In this document: piece after piece, positions 11,489 to 20,553 of the stretch
How the letters are laid out: each line of letters begins with the position of its first letter
Numbering within the stretch: position 1 is the stretch's first letter
Source of the DNA: a virus
DNA length: 33,689 nt
Virus record (IMG/VR): IMGVR_UViG_3300021976_000046
Location: 1-33,689 of that record
Direction: 5' to 3' (one strand)
Notes under the pieces: generated by a model
Database searches by the model: none
Seen by the model: only the letters and a program-made list of their open reading frames with translations
What the model was told of the DNA's origin: nothing
Program-made: the position numbers and the translations under genes

Positions 11489-14208
11489 TGCAACCGACAC
11501 GAACGGAAGCCATTAAGCGTTTCCTGACAGCGATGACTCATGCGGATCTTGCAGAGTTGTATAACTACAACATGGAAGTACAAATCAATGTTGCCCAAGA
11601 TGGTGGGACTCGTATAGATAAAACTTTTCAAGGAAGAAAATATTCATCATGGACTGATGGTATTGAGGAATGGAAACCGATTCGTATCCCGAGGAACGCA
11701 GGAACAAATCCAGAGTATATTGATTCTCCGATGACATACAATCTCACGGCTCATGTCGAGGGGATTGGCCTGACTGGATGGGATTGGGTTTCAAGAGTTT
11801 CTAAATGGGTCGCATTTGATTTTGATGCAATCATCGGTCACTCGGAGCGGCACAATCGAAAATCAACCGATGGAGAATTGCGACAAATCCAAAATCTGCT
11901 CCAAGGAGTCCCTTGGGTTTCACTTCGTTACTCGACAGGAGGTAAAGGACTTCATATCTACGTCTTCGTTGACGATGTCCCAACCGCGAACCACCATGAG
12001 CATGCAGCCCTTGCTCGTGCGATCCTGGGGCAGCTTTCCGCTCACGTCGCGTACGATTTCTCTAGTAGAGTGGACGTGTGCGGCTCAAATATGTGGTTCT
12101 GGCATCGGAAGATGGTCAACACCAACGGACTCCTTCTCATTAAGGACTCGGTTCCTTATACTGATGTCCCACATAACTGGAAAGAGCATATTCCAGTTGT
12201 CAAGGGTGATCGGCGGAAGACGTTACCGGCCATTGTCCAGAAGGGGACTGAAGAGGATCTGTTTGATGAGCTTACGTCCAAAGCAACTCAACAAGAGTTG
12301 GACGAGGTTCATCGTCGTCATATCGCGTGGTTAAATGAGAATAGTGCCTATTGGTACTGGGACGCGGATCGCAACATGCTTGTGACCCACACCTGGTTCC
12401 TCAAGAAGATGCATCAGGAGCTTGAACTCAAAGGGCCTTTCGAGACAATTTCACAGGGAACCGAACGTGGTACTGACCATAATTGCTTTGCGTTTCCATT
12501 ACGCAAAGGAGCATGGGCTGTACGCCGATTCACTCCAGGAGTGGCAGAACATCCCTCATGGAGTCAAGACGGAGCCGGTTGGACACGAACTTTTCTCAAT
12601 CGTGAACCGGATTTTAAGACTCTTGCCAACTCGAACGGTGGGCAAGAGCGTGGAACAGGGGGCTATGTTTTCTCTGATGCGAAATCCGCTCTCGATACAG
12701 TTATTACTTTAGGTGGAGAAGTCACTCTTCCGAACAATTTCATTAACCGACGGACGCTGGTTAAGCAGCGGAAAGACGGCAAGATCATCATCGAAGTCGC
12801 TCGCGAGCCGGACGATGATGGCGGCAAGATGAAAGAATGGCTCGCGGAAGGGAAGAAATGGCAACGTGTTGTCTCTATTAGAAACACAACGCCATCAGAA
12901 CCGGAACTAGGGGACTTCGACGAGGTTGTTCGCCATATCGTTTCCGAGGAATACAAGGACGCTGGCTTTGTCATCAAAGTCAGTAATCATTGGGCCGAAG
13001 AACCGTTGCCCAATATCAAGACGGCTCTCAAGTCACTTGGCCATGCAACACCTGACGTTGATCTAATTATCGGTTCAACGGTCATGAAACATTGGGTGTT
13101 GACCAATGTTCCATTCGGAGACGAGTACCCGGGCGGGCGTTACTGGAACCGGAATGCTACTCAGTTCCTCATCAAACCAAATAAGGATAAGGAGAAGGAT
13201 CTATTAGAGTACCCGACCTGGCTCAAGATGCTTCATCATCTTGGAGAAGGTCTGAATGAGGAGATCCTTGCCCATCCTTGGTGCGTCAACAATGGTATTC
13301 TCAATGGTGGAGATTACCTTAAATGTTGGATCGCATCCATGCTACAAAAGCCGATGGAGCAGTTGCCTTATCTGTTCTTTTATTCAAGTGAACAGAACAC
13401 AGGTAAGACCTCGTTTCATGAAGCAATCTCACTCTGTTTGACCCGAGGGGCCGTTGTTCCGGCCCGTATCGCTCTTACTAGCGAGGGTTCATTTAGTGGC
13501 GAACTTGCGTCAGCGATCCTTTGCGTGGTCGAAGAGGTCGATCTTGGCAAGGGTAGAGGGGCTTCGTTGGCCTACAACCGTATCAAGGACTGGGTCACGG
13601 CCAAGACCTTTCAAATCCATCCCAAGAACAAGACGCCGTACACGATACCAAACTCGACTCATTGGGTTCAAACAGCCAATACCCATACTGCTTGCCCTAT
13701 CTTCCCGGGCGATACTCGGATCACGATGATTAACGTCAAGCCAATTGATCCAGTGGCACTAATTCCCAAAACTCAGTTTCTTCGACAACTTACACAGGAG
13801 GCATCAGATTTTCTTGCGGCCGTTCTTGCTTTGGATCTTCCTCCAAGCAACGATCGGCTCAATGTTCCTGTCATCAATACTCAGTTCAAGGAACAAGCGA
13901 GCAGACTCAATACAACTCTATTAGAAACATTCATTGAGGAAGAATGTTTCAAGGTCGATGGTGAATGGACAAAGTTTTCTGAATTTTACACTCGATTTAT
14001 CGAGTGGCTCGGAGGAACTGACGATAAGTTGGCTTGGACCAAACACAAGGTCAAAAACGAGCTTCCTCCTCAATATCCCTACGGCCCTTCCTACAAGGAT
14101 AACCAACGTTATATAGGCAACCTATCGTTTCAGGCAAGACAAGGAGAGATCAAACCCAAGATCACAACTCGTGAAGGTCGCCTTCTTATGAATGGGGAGA
14201 GGATCTAA
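11488..14208 (+). CDS. AEP primase / SF3 helicase fusion (906 aa)
   Basis: A bifunctional replication protein. The N-terminal archaeo-eukaryotic primase part shows WVAFDFDAI (about residues 107-115, catalytic acids) and LRYSTGGKGLHIYVFVDD (about 146-163, the GxxKGxH motif). The C-terminal D5-like superfamily 3 helicase shows Walker A SSEQNTGKTS (about 633-642), ILCVVEEVD as Walker B, VQTANTHTA as the sensor asparagine, and FPGDTRITMINV with the arginine finger. It primes and unwinds the phage origin as a hexamer. Copies of the dispersed palindrome occur at 12060 (perfect) and at 12873, 13199 and 13916 (one mismatch). TAATG junctions on both sides. Confidence 0.9.
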   Translation: MQPTRTEAIKRFLTAMTHADLAELYNYNMEVQINVAQDGGTRIDKTFQGRKYSSWTDGIEEWKPIRIPRNAGTNPEYIDSPMTYNLTAHVEGIGLTGWDWVSRVSKWVAFDFDAIIGHSERHNRKSTDGELRQIQNLLQGVPWVSLRYSTGGKGLHIYVFVDDVPTANHHEHAALARAILGQLSAHVAYDFSSRVDVCGSNMWFWHRKMVNTNGLLLIKDSVPYTDVPHNWKEHIPVVKGDRRKTLPAIVQKGTEEDLFDELTSKATQQELDEVHRRHIAWLNENSAYWYWDADRNMLVTHTWFLKKMHQELELKGPFETISQGTERGTDHNCFAFPLRKGAWAVRRFTPGVAEHPSWSQDGAGWTRTFLNREPDFKTLANSNGGQERGTGGYVFSDAKSALDTVITLGGEVTLPNNFINRRTLVKQRKDGKIIIEVAREPDDDGGKMKEWLAEGKKWQRVVSIRNTTPSEPELGDFDEVVRHIVSEEYKDAGFVIKVSNHWAEEPLPNIKTALKSLGHATPDVDLIIGSTVMKHWVLTNVPFGDEYPGGRYWNRNATQFLIKPNKDKEKDLLEYPTWLKMLHHLGEGLNEEILAHPWCVNNGILNGGDYLKCWIASMLQKPMEQLPYLFFYSSEQNTGKTSFHEAISLCLTRGAVVPARIALTSEGSFSGELASAILCVVEEVDLGKGRGASLAYNRIKDWVTAKTFQIHPKNKTPYTIPNSTHWVQTANTHTACPIFPGDTRITMINVKPIDPVALIPKTQFLRQLTQEASDFLAAVLALDLPPSNDRLNVPVINTQFKEQASRLNTTLLETFIEEECFKVDGEWTKFSEFYTRFIEWLGGTDDKLAWTKHKVKNELPPQYPYGPSYKDNQRYIGNLSFQARQGEIKPKITTREGRLLMNGERI

Positions 14209-14432
14209 TGATCTCCATCACACAGATTCTTGCTACGCTCAAGGATAATGAGCGTGCTATTCTTCAATATGCTCACGAGAATTTCATCTCACAGTATATT
14301 GAGTATGCACCAGGTAGATATATCGGCGTAGATGCTGAGCGTATTCCGCGTCTCAACATCGAACAAACTTCGGGCCGATGGTCAACAGGAACAGTCACTC
14401 ATGCAGTTCTTTCCAAAGTATCAAAAGGTTGA
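14208..14432 (+). CDS. Hypothetical protein (74 aa)
   Basis: Starts in a TAATG overlap with the primase-helicase. The N-terminal helix (ITQILATLKDNERAILQYA) is followed by a mixed segment with YAPGRYIGVDAERIPRL. It overlaps the next gene's start by 32 bp. Not recognised; by position it could be a helicase accessory factor, which is inference only. Confidence 0.45.
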   Translation: MISITQILATLKDNERAILQYAHENFISQYIEYAPGRYIGVDAERIPRLNIEQTSGRWSTGTVTHAVLSKVSKG

Positions 14433-14703
14433 AGCACAGCAGTTCACAAGCCCAAGTCATCCAGAATTAGTAACTCTGGTTCAAATCCAGAGAATCACGG
14501 ATACTCGTTTCTGCTATTGGTCCCCAAAGCATGCCAATAGTTTCCCAATCTCTATTAGAGATTGGGTTATTAAATGGGAGGATGGGACTATTCAAATCTT
14601 ATCTTCACATGATTTCGAGTCCCGATTCCAGCAGGAAGATGAGGTCAAGAATCTAAAAGCGACGATTGACTATCTTTCTAAGAAATTCCAGGAGCTGAGG
14701 TAA
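14401..14703 (+). CDS. Hypothetical protein with C-terminal coiled coil (100 aa)
   Basis: The frame opens earlier but ATG 14401 is preferred, with AGGA about 10 nt upstream. The core (HPELVTLVQIQRITDTRFCYW, then DWVIKWEDGTIQIL) is beta-rich; the tail (EDEVKNLKATIDYLSKKFQEL) is a coiled coil. Codons ISIRDW carry the best palindrome of the window: 10-bp arms around ATT at 14544-14566. Not recognised. Confidence 0.5.
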   Translation: MQFFPKYQKVEAQQFTSPSHPELVTLVQIQRITDTRFCYWSPKHANSFPISIRDWVIKWEDGTIQILSSHDFESRFQQEDEVKNLKATIDYLSKKFQELR

Positions 14704-14704
14704 A

Positions 14705-15133
14705 ATGAGACAATCCACACAGTCCAAATTTATCGATATTGCAGTACGCCGCATCACACATAGTTACAGATCAGGCCCGTTCATACGTTGCTTGGAGGAG
14801 CTTCGCTGGAAAGAGGTCAACAAGCCCTTGCAACTATTCACGATGATGTCTAACAATGGTGTCTATTGTCCTACACTCTATCGTGAGGATGGTGGTATTC
14901 TTTGCATGATATGGGGTAACGAGTTATACTCGCTTATTGTATGGCTCGATATCACTGACACGGTTACGTATGTCCTTGTAAAAGGAACACATGCCAAGTC
15001 AAATATCAGTGAAGCTAAGGAAATCTCTTACAAGGAGTCCGTGACTCTTGTAGAGTATTGGGCGACATGGGTTAATCAAGGTGAGCCGAAGGTAGATGCT
15101 CGCAGGAACTCGTTTCGTCGGAGAGCTTACTAG
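14705..15133 (+). CDS. Hypothetical protein (142 aa)
   Basis: GAGG lies 5 nt before the ATG. The protein mixes a basic N-terminus (SKFIDIAVRRITHSYRSG) with an aromatic middle (ILCMIWGNELYSLIVWLDI) and a basic C-terminus (KVDARRNSFRRRAY). No known motif seen. It abuts the next gene without a gap. The palindrome copy at 15045 encodes TLVEY. Confidence 0.5.
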   Translation: MRQSTQSKFIDIAVRRITHSYRSGPFIRCLEELRWKEVNKPLQLFTMMSNNGVYCPTLYREDGGILCMIWGNELYSLIVWLDITDTVTYVLVKGTHAKSNISEAKEISYKESVTLVEYWATWVNQGEPKVDARRNSFRRRAY

Positions 15134-15346
15134 ATGACTTTACAAGATTTAGTTTGGTCCTTGAAGAAATTTCAGCTTGATAATGATCTTATTCTACATC
15201 ACTATAGTATCAATATTGAACTTTCTTGGTTCGATGTTGAATTTGTTAGCACTTGGACAGTTAGACATGAATTCAGGATTCCAAAAGACTTCTCTGGAAA
15301 TCTAACCACTGTTTATTTTGAGCCAGCACTTACTCTTATAGATTAG
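15134..15346 (+). CDS. Hypothetical small protein (70 aa)
   Basis: Begins directly after the preceding TAG. The sequence alternates as a beta-rich fold (INIELSWFDVEFVSTW, then VRHEFRIPKDF). Nothing recognised. Its 3' end carries CTCTTATAGAT, a one-mismatch palindrome at 15333. Confidence 0.45.
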   Translation: MTLQDLVWSLKKFQLDNDLILHHYSINIELSWFDVEFVSTWTVRHEFRIPKDFSGNLTTVYFEPALTLID

Positions 15347-15384
15347 AAGTAAAGTGTCATAGGTTTTATCTCCAAGGAATAATA

Positions 15385-15969
15385 ATGGCAATTATTATCG
15401 GAATCGGCCACCGAAGTGGCCAGGGTAAAGACACTTTAGCTGGTTATCTAATAGAGTCTCTTGGGATCTTGGTTCCAAAGGCTCGTATTGTTAAGATGTC
15501 ATGGGCATGGAAACTTAAAGACACTTGTTACCAACTCTATAGTCATTGCGGGCTTCGAGAATCTGAATTTTATGAAACTGAAGAAGGGCGAGCTTTACGA
15601 AATATCAAACTCTCTAAGATCGATTTGACTCCAGTGGAAATCTGGATCAAGTATGGCTCTTATGGAGTCCGTGATCAAGTTTGGGATAAGACCTGGGTTG
15701 AATGGCTATACAATAATAATGACGCGGATATTATTGTTGCTCCAGATACCCGGTTCCCGGTTGAGTCACCCTATTGCGAATACTTGATTCATTGCCATGA
15801 TCCAAGAGTGCCTAATAGAGTCGGCGTCACTGTTGATGATGAACTCGAAGGGTTCAAAGGGTGGAATTATCAGGTAGTAAATGACGGCACAAAAGTTCAG
15901 TTAGGGAAGAAAGCAATCCAGTTATCTCGTGTCGTCTATGAGTCGCTTCAGCTAAGAGGCTTTCTTTAA
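15385..15969 (+). CDS. Deoxynucleoside monophosphate kinase-like (194 aa)
   Basis: The P-loop GHRSGQGKDTLAGYL near residues 8-22 is the signature of phage dNMP kinases, which phosphorylate dNMPs to dNDPs. Later elements include SWAWKLKDTCYQLYSHCGL, then WIKYGSYGVRDQVWDKTWV and IIVAPDTRFPVE, matching the order seen in such kinases. AAGGA lies 6 nt before the ATG. Together with the NDK gene it would complete the dNMP to dNTP path. Several near copies of the dispersed palindrome are internal (15446). Confidence 0.8.
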   Translation: MAIIIGIGHRSGQGKDTLAGYLIESLGILVPKARIVKMSWAWKLKDTCYQLYSHCGLRESEFYETEEGRALRNIKLSKIDLTPVEIWIKYGSYGVRDQVWDKTWVEWLYNNNDADIIVAPDTRFPVESPYCEYLIHCHDPRVPNRVGVTVDDELEGFKGWNYQVVNDGTKVQLGKKAIQLSRVVYESLQLRGFL

Positions 15970-15979
15970 GGAGATTTCG

Positions 15980-16633
15980 GTGCAGAATAGTTTTACGCAT
16001 CTTAACGGTAATCTTCTTTGCGGGATCGATATCGAGACAACAGGTCTTGATCATGAACTACATGATATCTATGAGCTTGCTATCATTCCAGTAAATTCTG
16101 ATTTTGAACGTGACACAGAACGAAAATGGCTTGACCTAAAAATCAAGCCGACTCGTCCTGAAAATATTGAATGGGAAGGTATGAACAAAGTTAAAAGTGC
16201 TTCTAGAGTTAAAAGAGCAATGGACGAAGGTCTTGAATCTCATACTGCAATGGATATTCTTGAACATTGGTTCGACGGACAAAATCTCGGCGTTAAGAAG
16301 ATTGCTCCTCTAGGACATTCTTACGCTTTTGAGTGTCGATTCCTGCGAGCTTGGCTCGGTTCATTGAATTATGAGGCAAAGTTTGCGGATTATGAAATCC
16401 GTGACACGATGACCATTGCTAGGTTCATGAATGATATGTGTGATTTTCGTGGCGAGAATAGCTTTGATTACCCCAAAGCTAATTTAGTTTACCTTGCCAA
16501 CATACTCAATGTCGAGCATGATTATGGTCATGCCCATACGGCTCTAGGAGATGTAGCAACCACTATTGACGTATATCGCCGACAAATTCAAGAACTTAAT
16601 AAAAAGATGATATTTGCCGGTGGCATCTTATAG
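15980..16633 (+). CDS. DnaQ-like DEDD 3'-5' exonuclease (217 aa)
   Basis: Exo I is CGIDIETTGL near residues 14-23. Exo III is HTALGDVATTI near the C-terminal quarter, HxxxxD type (DEDDh). Exo II reads GHSYAFECRFL, where the usual AFD is AFE, a conservative but unusual change of a metal ligand. It resembles oligoribonuclease, RNase T and polymerase epsilon subunits. GTG start at 15980 is supported by AAGGAG seven bases upstream. The stop at 16631-16633 interlocks with the stop of the convergent virion gene (TTATAG). Confidence 0.82.
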   Translation: MQNSFTHLNGNLLCGIDIETTGLDHELHDIYELAIIPVNSDFERDTERKWLDLKIKPTRPENIEWEGMNKVKSASRVKRAMDEGLESHTAMDILEHWFDGQNLGVKKIAPLGHSYAFECRFLRAWLGSLNYEAKFADYEIRDTMTIARFMNDMCDFRGENSFDYPKANLVYLANILNVEHDYGHAHTALGDVATTIDVYRRQIQELNKKMIFAGGIL

Positions 16634-17464
16634 TTCTCTCATAGCTATTTGAACGAACATCCGGCTATGCACGTTGTATTGCGTATAAAACCAATGCCAA
16701 TTAATCTCGCCAACAATCGTCTTTGAAGGCGAAGTGTTGGGCGGGATTTTTTGTGGAATGGACCAAAGTGGACTACCTGGCACAGTAGTAGAAAAGAGCC
16801 AAGGTCGAGCCCCTGACCCTTGGCCGACATTGGTGTCCATTTGACTTGGTGTTAAAACTATTCTAAAGTAGTTAAACATCAGAGTACCAGGTGGTGGTTC
16901 TTCAACAGGTACTCCACCTTCAGGAGCGATATAAGTTTCAACCTCGACTTTGATCTCAGGATGATATAAAGTGAAAAGAGCACTTTGGTTCGCTGATCTT
17001 TTTAAAGGTATCGAAGCAACAGGGAAAGTTGCTAACGTTAATTCTTTTGTTTTAAAGTTACGTGTCTGACTAACTGTGGCTACATTTGACCCAATTACTT
17101 GAGGATTGCCATATGCATCTACTAGAGTTGGACTTGTAACCTGGCACCAAAATTCAAGGAAAGCATTACCTCGATAAGCAAATGAGACATTTTTCAAAAA
17201 TAAAACCAAAGGACTATAGGGTATTGTTGCTAATGCTGCAATTTTTACCTCATGATCATCTTCTGGATCTTCTCCCGCCCAATCAATAGCTTCCTCAGTC
17301 ATTTCATCGTCATTACCAGCTAAAAGAGGATCATAAATTTGCTCGGCTGTAATAAATTGCAAATTAGCATTCATACCATAAATTTTGACTATCGGTAAAT
17401 CTTTCCGAATCGGAGCCGGGTCCACAGAAACAGGGTCACCTTCTCCAATAGGTTGCGTGGCCAT
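16628..17464 (-). CDS. Putative virion protein (278 aa), last gene of the tail operon
   Basis: The last gene of the leftward structural operon. The N-terminus is acidic; the centre is beta-rich (FLKNVSFAYRGNAFLEFWCQVTSPTLV) and the end is aromatic (INWHWFYTQYNVHSRMFV). AGGAG within a perfect palindrome copy (17469) precedes the ATG by 4 nt. Its place beyond the tail-tip gene suggests a distal tail or host-contact protein. No known family recognised. Confidence 0.5.
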   Translation of the reverse strand: MATQPIGEGDPVSVDPAPIRKDLPIVKIYGMNANLQFITAEQIYDPLLAGNDDEMTEEAIDWAGEDPEDDHEVKIAALATIPYSPLVLFLKNVSFAYRGNAFLEFWCQVTSPTLVDAYGNPQVIGSNVATVSQTRNFKTKELTLATFPVASIPLKRSANQSALFTLYHPEIKVEVETYIAPEGGVPVEEPPPGTLMFNYFRIVLTPSQMDTNVGQGSGARPWLFSTTVPGSPLWSIPQKIPPNTSPSKTIVGEINWHWFYTQYNVHSRMFVQIAMREL

Positions 17465-17484
17465 TTGACTCTCCTAGAGTTACA

Positions 17485-20400
17485 TTAAGGTCGAGGGAGC
17501 CAGACTGGCACCTGAACTTCATATTGAGCCGTAGTACCATTCCAAACTCTTACACCAATGGCCCAAGTACCTGATGGAACTTCATACGTATTGTCCATTT
17601 GAATTTGGTGAGTATGAAGATTATCATACCCAAGAGCCGATGGTCCGAATGGATAAATAGCACCAATGTTCCGGTTCGATAGCAGCATCGGCATAGCTGC
17701 CGTATGCTGAGTCATAAAGTAGTAATGTTTCGTATTGGCATTGTCCTGAATTTCAAAAATAGTTACCCATTCATTTTCTAAGCCAACTAAACTCACATCA
17801 CCATGAAGCTCATTTGCCTCTATTAGAGTTGGTGTTGTTTCTAACCCATTTGGATAAGTATTGATGAACCAATGAATCCCATCAGTACCACGATTAAGAA
17901 TCTTACCAGGGTAAACGTTCGAGTTACCTGTTGAAGTTGTAATAGTGGTTGGTATTGATGGTATGGGTAAGAAAGTATAAGTGTCGCTACCGGGAATGAG
18001 TTCAGGATCAGTATAATCTACAACATCAAATTCTGGTTGTGTGACATCCATATCAGAGTCCGAAATCAATGCATCACCTTTCGTACTAACATAATCCCCG
18101 ATTACATAACCATTAGGTTCAACTTTCTTACCTATATCCGAGGTTGTTCTGTTGATTATAATTGTCTTTTGAATCTCATTATAATATGGCATCAATGGAT
18201 TAAAGCGTTCACTAGCAATTACGGGAGGTCGTCCCGTGTTCATTGTAATATCGGGTGCGTAGAATGTTCGTGAGGGAAGTTCAGCTGGGTACGTATATGG
18301 GTAAAAAGTCATCTCACCAAAACGAATACTTAACCATAATTCAATAGCAATTAAGTTTGACGAAGAGTCATATTGACAACTTTCGACTTGTGTCCAGATC
18401 CCATCAGGATCAATTGTTACGAAAGGATCATTTAACTTGAGAATAATATCGTCAAGTGTTTCGATATTAAGTTTCGTTAGGTGTACATTGCAAAAGACTT
18501 TCTTCCAGATATTGCTTTTGCGAATAAGCCAAAATGTGGCTGCTTTGATAACTTGGTTATAGTTATTAAAACAAAAGAAGGCATGAGACTCTTCTAAAAT
18601 TCCAAAGCGTTCCACATTATTTTTAACAATTAATTTATTTTCAGCTACGATACCGCTAGCTTTCCAGGTAGCAATATACTTTGTTACAATATCATCAGAT
18701 GAGGTTGCTTCAACTCTTAAAGAGCCAAAATCGATATGGTCATCGGTAAGTGTATCAGTAGGTACTGGACTTGCTGCAAGGAACTTAATAAAATAGACAC
18801 TGTTCTTGATCCAAACGGCAGAGCGACATTGATAAGCAATTTCTTGAATAAGATCATCGACATTTTGTCTATCTTCCAAACAAAAATTAACAGGATTATT
18901 AGCCAATTGTGCATGGACATGCTGAAAGCTAGTTTCGTCAATAGCGTAACTAGTGTATCCTTCAATAAGCCAACGGATGACGTCAACGGCATTTGGGCCG
19001 ATGGCACTTTGAAAATTAACAAAAATCTCATCATCCCATTCAATTTTGTTTGTTAATCGACTTACTCCTAGTTGTCCTTGCTGCTCTTGTAGAGCTAAAA
19101 GCTGCCTTTCATAAGACGTAGTTTTAAGATTATTGAAATATGATATTGTTGAAAGAGGTCGATTAAGCACGACATAGCTAGCTACAAGATTACCGCTAAC
19201 TGAAGTTCTAATAGAGTAATATTTCGGTGGAACCTGAGCTAATCGACGATAACTGTTTTGGGTTCGATAAGCATAGACACCTAGGACTGTTCCAGGTGTA
19301 ATTGAAGCAACGTGCATGTATCCGCCGGGAAGATCATCAAACAATTCTACTTGAGTACCAGCAGGAAAATAATCTGCACCGGCTTTTGTAATATCTGCTT
19401 CGCCAATGTTAAAATATCGTTGATGGTTTCGTGTAACAAGAGTCCCTGATCCATATTTTTCAATTTCTGCATTATATAAATTTATTTGTTCAAGATCATA
19501 AGCATCTGCTTCTTTTTGCTGATCTCGGGTCAGCGGTGCGTCAATATCAAATACAAAAGGAATCTCAAAGAGTTCAAGGCTAGCAGGACAAGGATGATCC
19601 GGATTCGTCGGAACCGTATTACCACCTAGGTACTTAATCTTAAAGGTACGTTCATTAATCTTGCAAATAACCTTTACCCCTTGCGGGAACCGATAACCGC
19701 CGATGATATCGTTATTCGGCCTCCATTGAGAGTATTGTTGCTGTTGTTTACTCTCCAAATCAATAATCTGTTCTTCTAATCTATCAATACGATCAGTTTG
19801 TTTTGTTTCCCAATCTATTAGAGCCTGCGACCATTTAACTAAAGCAGTAAACTGATCTCCTTCAAAGTCTTCTATATGGATACGTGAAGGTTCTTCTCGA
19901 ATAACATCAATATGATACTGAATCTTTTGAATTTGATAAGGTATCGAGGAATCAGGTAGCACGCAACCGTGAACAAGATAACCAATCGGTACTTCTTGTA
20001 AGGGGAGGGTGGGAGTATAGATCGGTGAACCAAAAATCATTGGCCAAGGCTTATCTAATAGATCCTGATGGTAAATATCAATTGCTGAATCATCTAGTGA
20101 AAAACCGGTTTCATGGCTACTTTGTCGGGTAATTGCCGACATGCTAATAGTACGTGCACCTTCTTCCCAAACGATCGGAGTTGCGAGCACTCCCTCGAAA
20201 ATTGGGATCATATCGGCAAAGGCAATTCCCTCGAAATATTGATAGATCCGAACTTTCTTATAGATTACGTCAATGGTGTCGATGATGCTTTTAATATATC
20301 CGTCAGAGTCACTTAGTTTAAAAGTAATCTCGGTTGCTGAACCGCTACCGTCAATTCGTTTGATATTTTCTAGTTGACCTAGATCAAGGATCTTCCCTTT

Positions 20401-20553
20401 AACGTAAGGATTTAACGGATCACCTAAATCTCTGTCAGCATAAAAATGCTCAACATTGCCTGAACCATAAACGATACCAATCACCATGATTGGCTCGATC
20501 GATTCACCATTGTTGAGCAAATTCTGTATAGCCGGACTAATGTACCTGGCCAT
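17485..20553 (-). CDS. Tail-tip / baseplate hub protein (1022 aa)
   Basis: A large tail protein encoded two genes past the tape measure. The N-terminal segment (VYGSGNVEHFYADRDLGDP, then FKLSDSDGYIKSIID and YKKVRIYQYFEGI) resembles tail-hub proteins in which a FAUNA-type or LysM-type hub domain is followed by a long beta-rich region. A coiled-coil helix is present at about 250-275 (KQTDRIDRLEEQIIDLESKQ). The C-terminus ends in IPVP-like repeats and WLPRP. Function from position and length: central tail-tip or receptor-contact hub. Three perfect palindrome copies are internal (17818, 18714, 19084). Confidence 0.6.
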   Translation of the reverse strand: MARYISPAIQNLLNNGESIEPIMVIGIVYGSGNVEHFYADRDLGDPLNPYVKGKILDLGQLENIKRIDGSGSATEITFKLSDSDGYIKSIIDTIDVIYKKVRIYQYFEGIAFADMIPIFEGVLATPIVWEEGARTISMSAITRQSSHETGFSLDDSAIDIYHQDLLDKPWPMIFGSPIYTPTLPLQEVPIGYLVHGCVLPDSSIPYQIQKIQYHIDVIREEPSRIHIEDFEGDQFTALVKWSQALIDWETKQTDRIDRLEEQIIDLESKQQQQYSQWRPNNDIIGGYRFPQGVKVICKINERTFKIKYLGGNTVPTNPDHPCPASLELFEIPFVFDIDAPLTRDQQKEADAYDLEQINLYNAEIEKYGSGTLVTRNHQRYFNIGEADITKAGADYFPAGTQVELFDDLPGGYMHVASITPGTVLGVYAYRTQNSYRRLAQVPPKYYSIRTSVSGNLVASYVVLNRPLSTISYFNNLKTTSYERQLLALQEQQGQLGVSRLTNKIEWDDEIFVNFQSAIGPNAVDVIRWLIEGYTSYAIDETSFQHVHAQLANNPVNFCLEDRQNVDDLIQEIAYQCRSAVWIKNSVYFIKFLAASPVPTDTLTDDHIDFGSLRVEATSSDDIVTKYIATWKASGIVAENKLIVKNNVERFGILEESHAFFCFNNYNQVIKAATFWLIRKSNIWKKVFCNVHLTKLNIETLDDIILKLNDPFVTIDPDGIWTQVESCQYDSSSNLIAIELWLSIRFGEMTFYPYTYPAELPSRTFYAPDITMNTGRPPVIASERFNPLMPYYNEIQKTIIINRTTSDIGKKVEPNGYVIGDYVSTKGDALISDSDMDVTQPEFDVVDYTDPELIPGSDTYTFLPIPSIPTTITTSTGNSNVYPGKILNRGTDGIHWFINTYPNGLETTPTLIEANELHGDVSLVGLENEWVTIFEIQDNANTKHYYFMTQHTAAMPMLLSNRNIGAIYPFGPSALGYDNLHTHQIQMDNTYEVPSGTWAIGVRVWNGTTAQYEVQVPVWLPRP

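Noticed and set aside
12663-12977. Antisense ORF of 104 codons in the primase gene
   Set aside because: Shadow of a clear primase-helicase frame with strong motifs.
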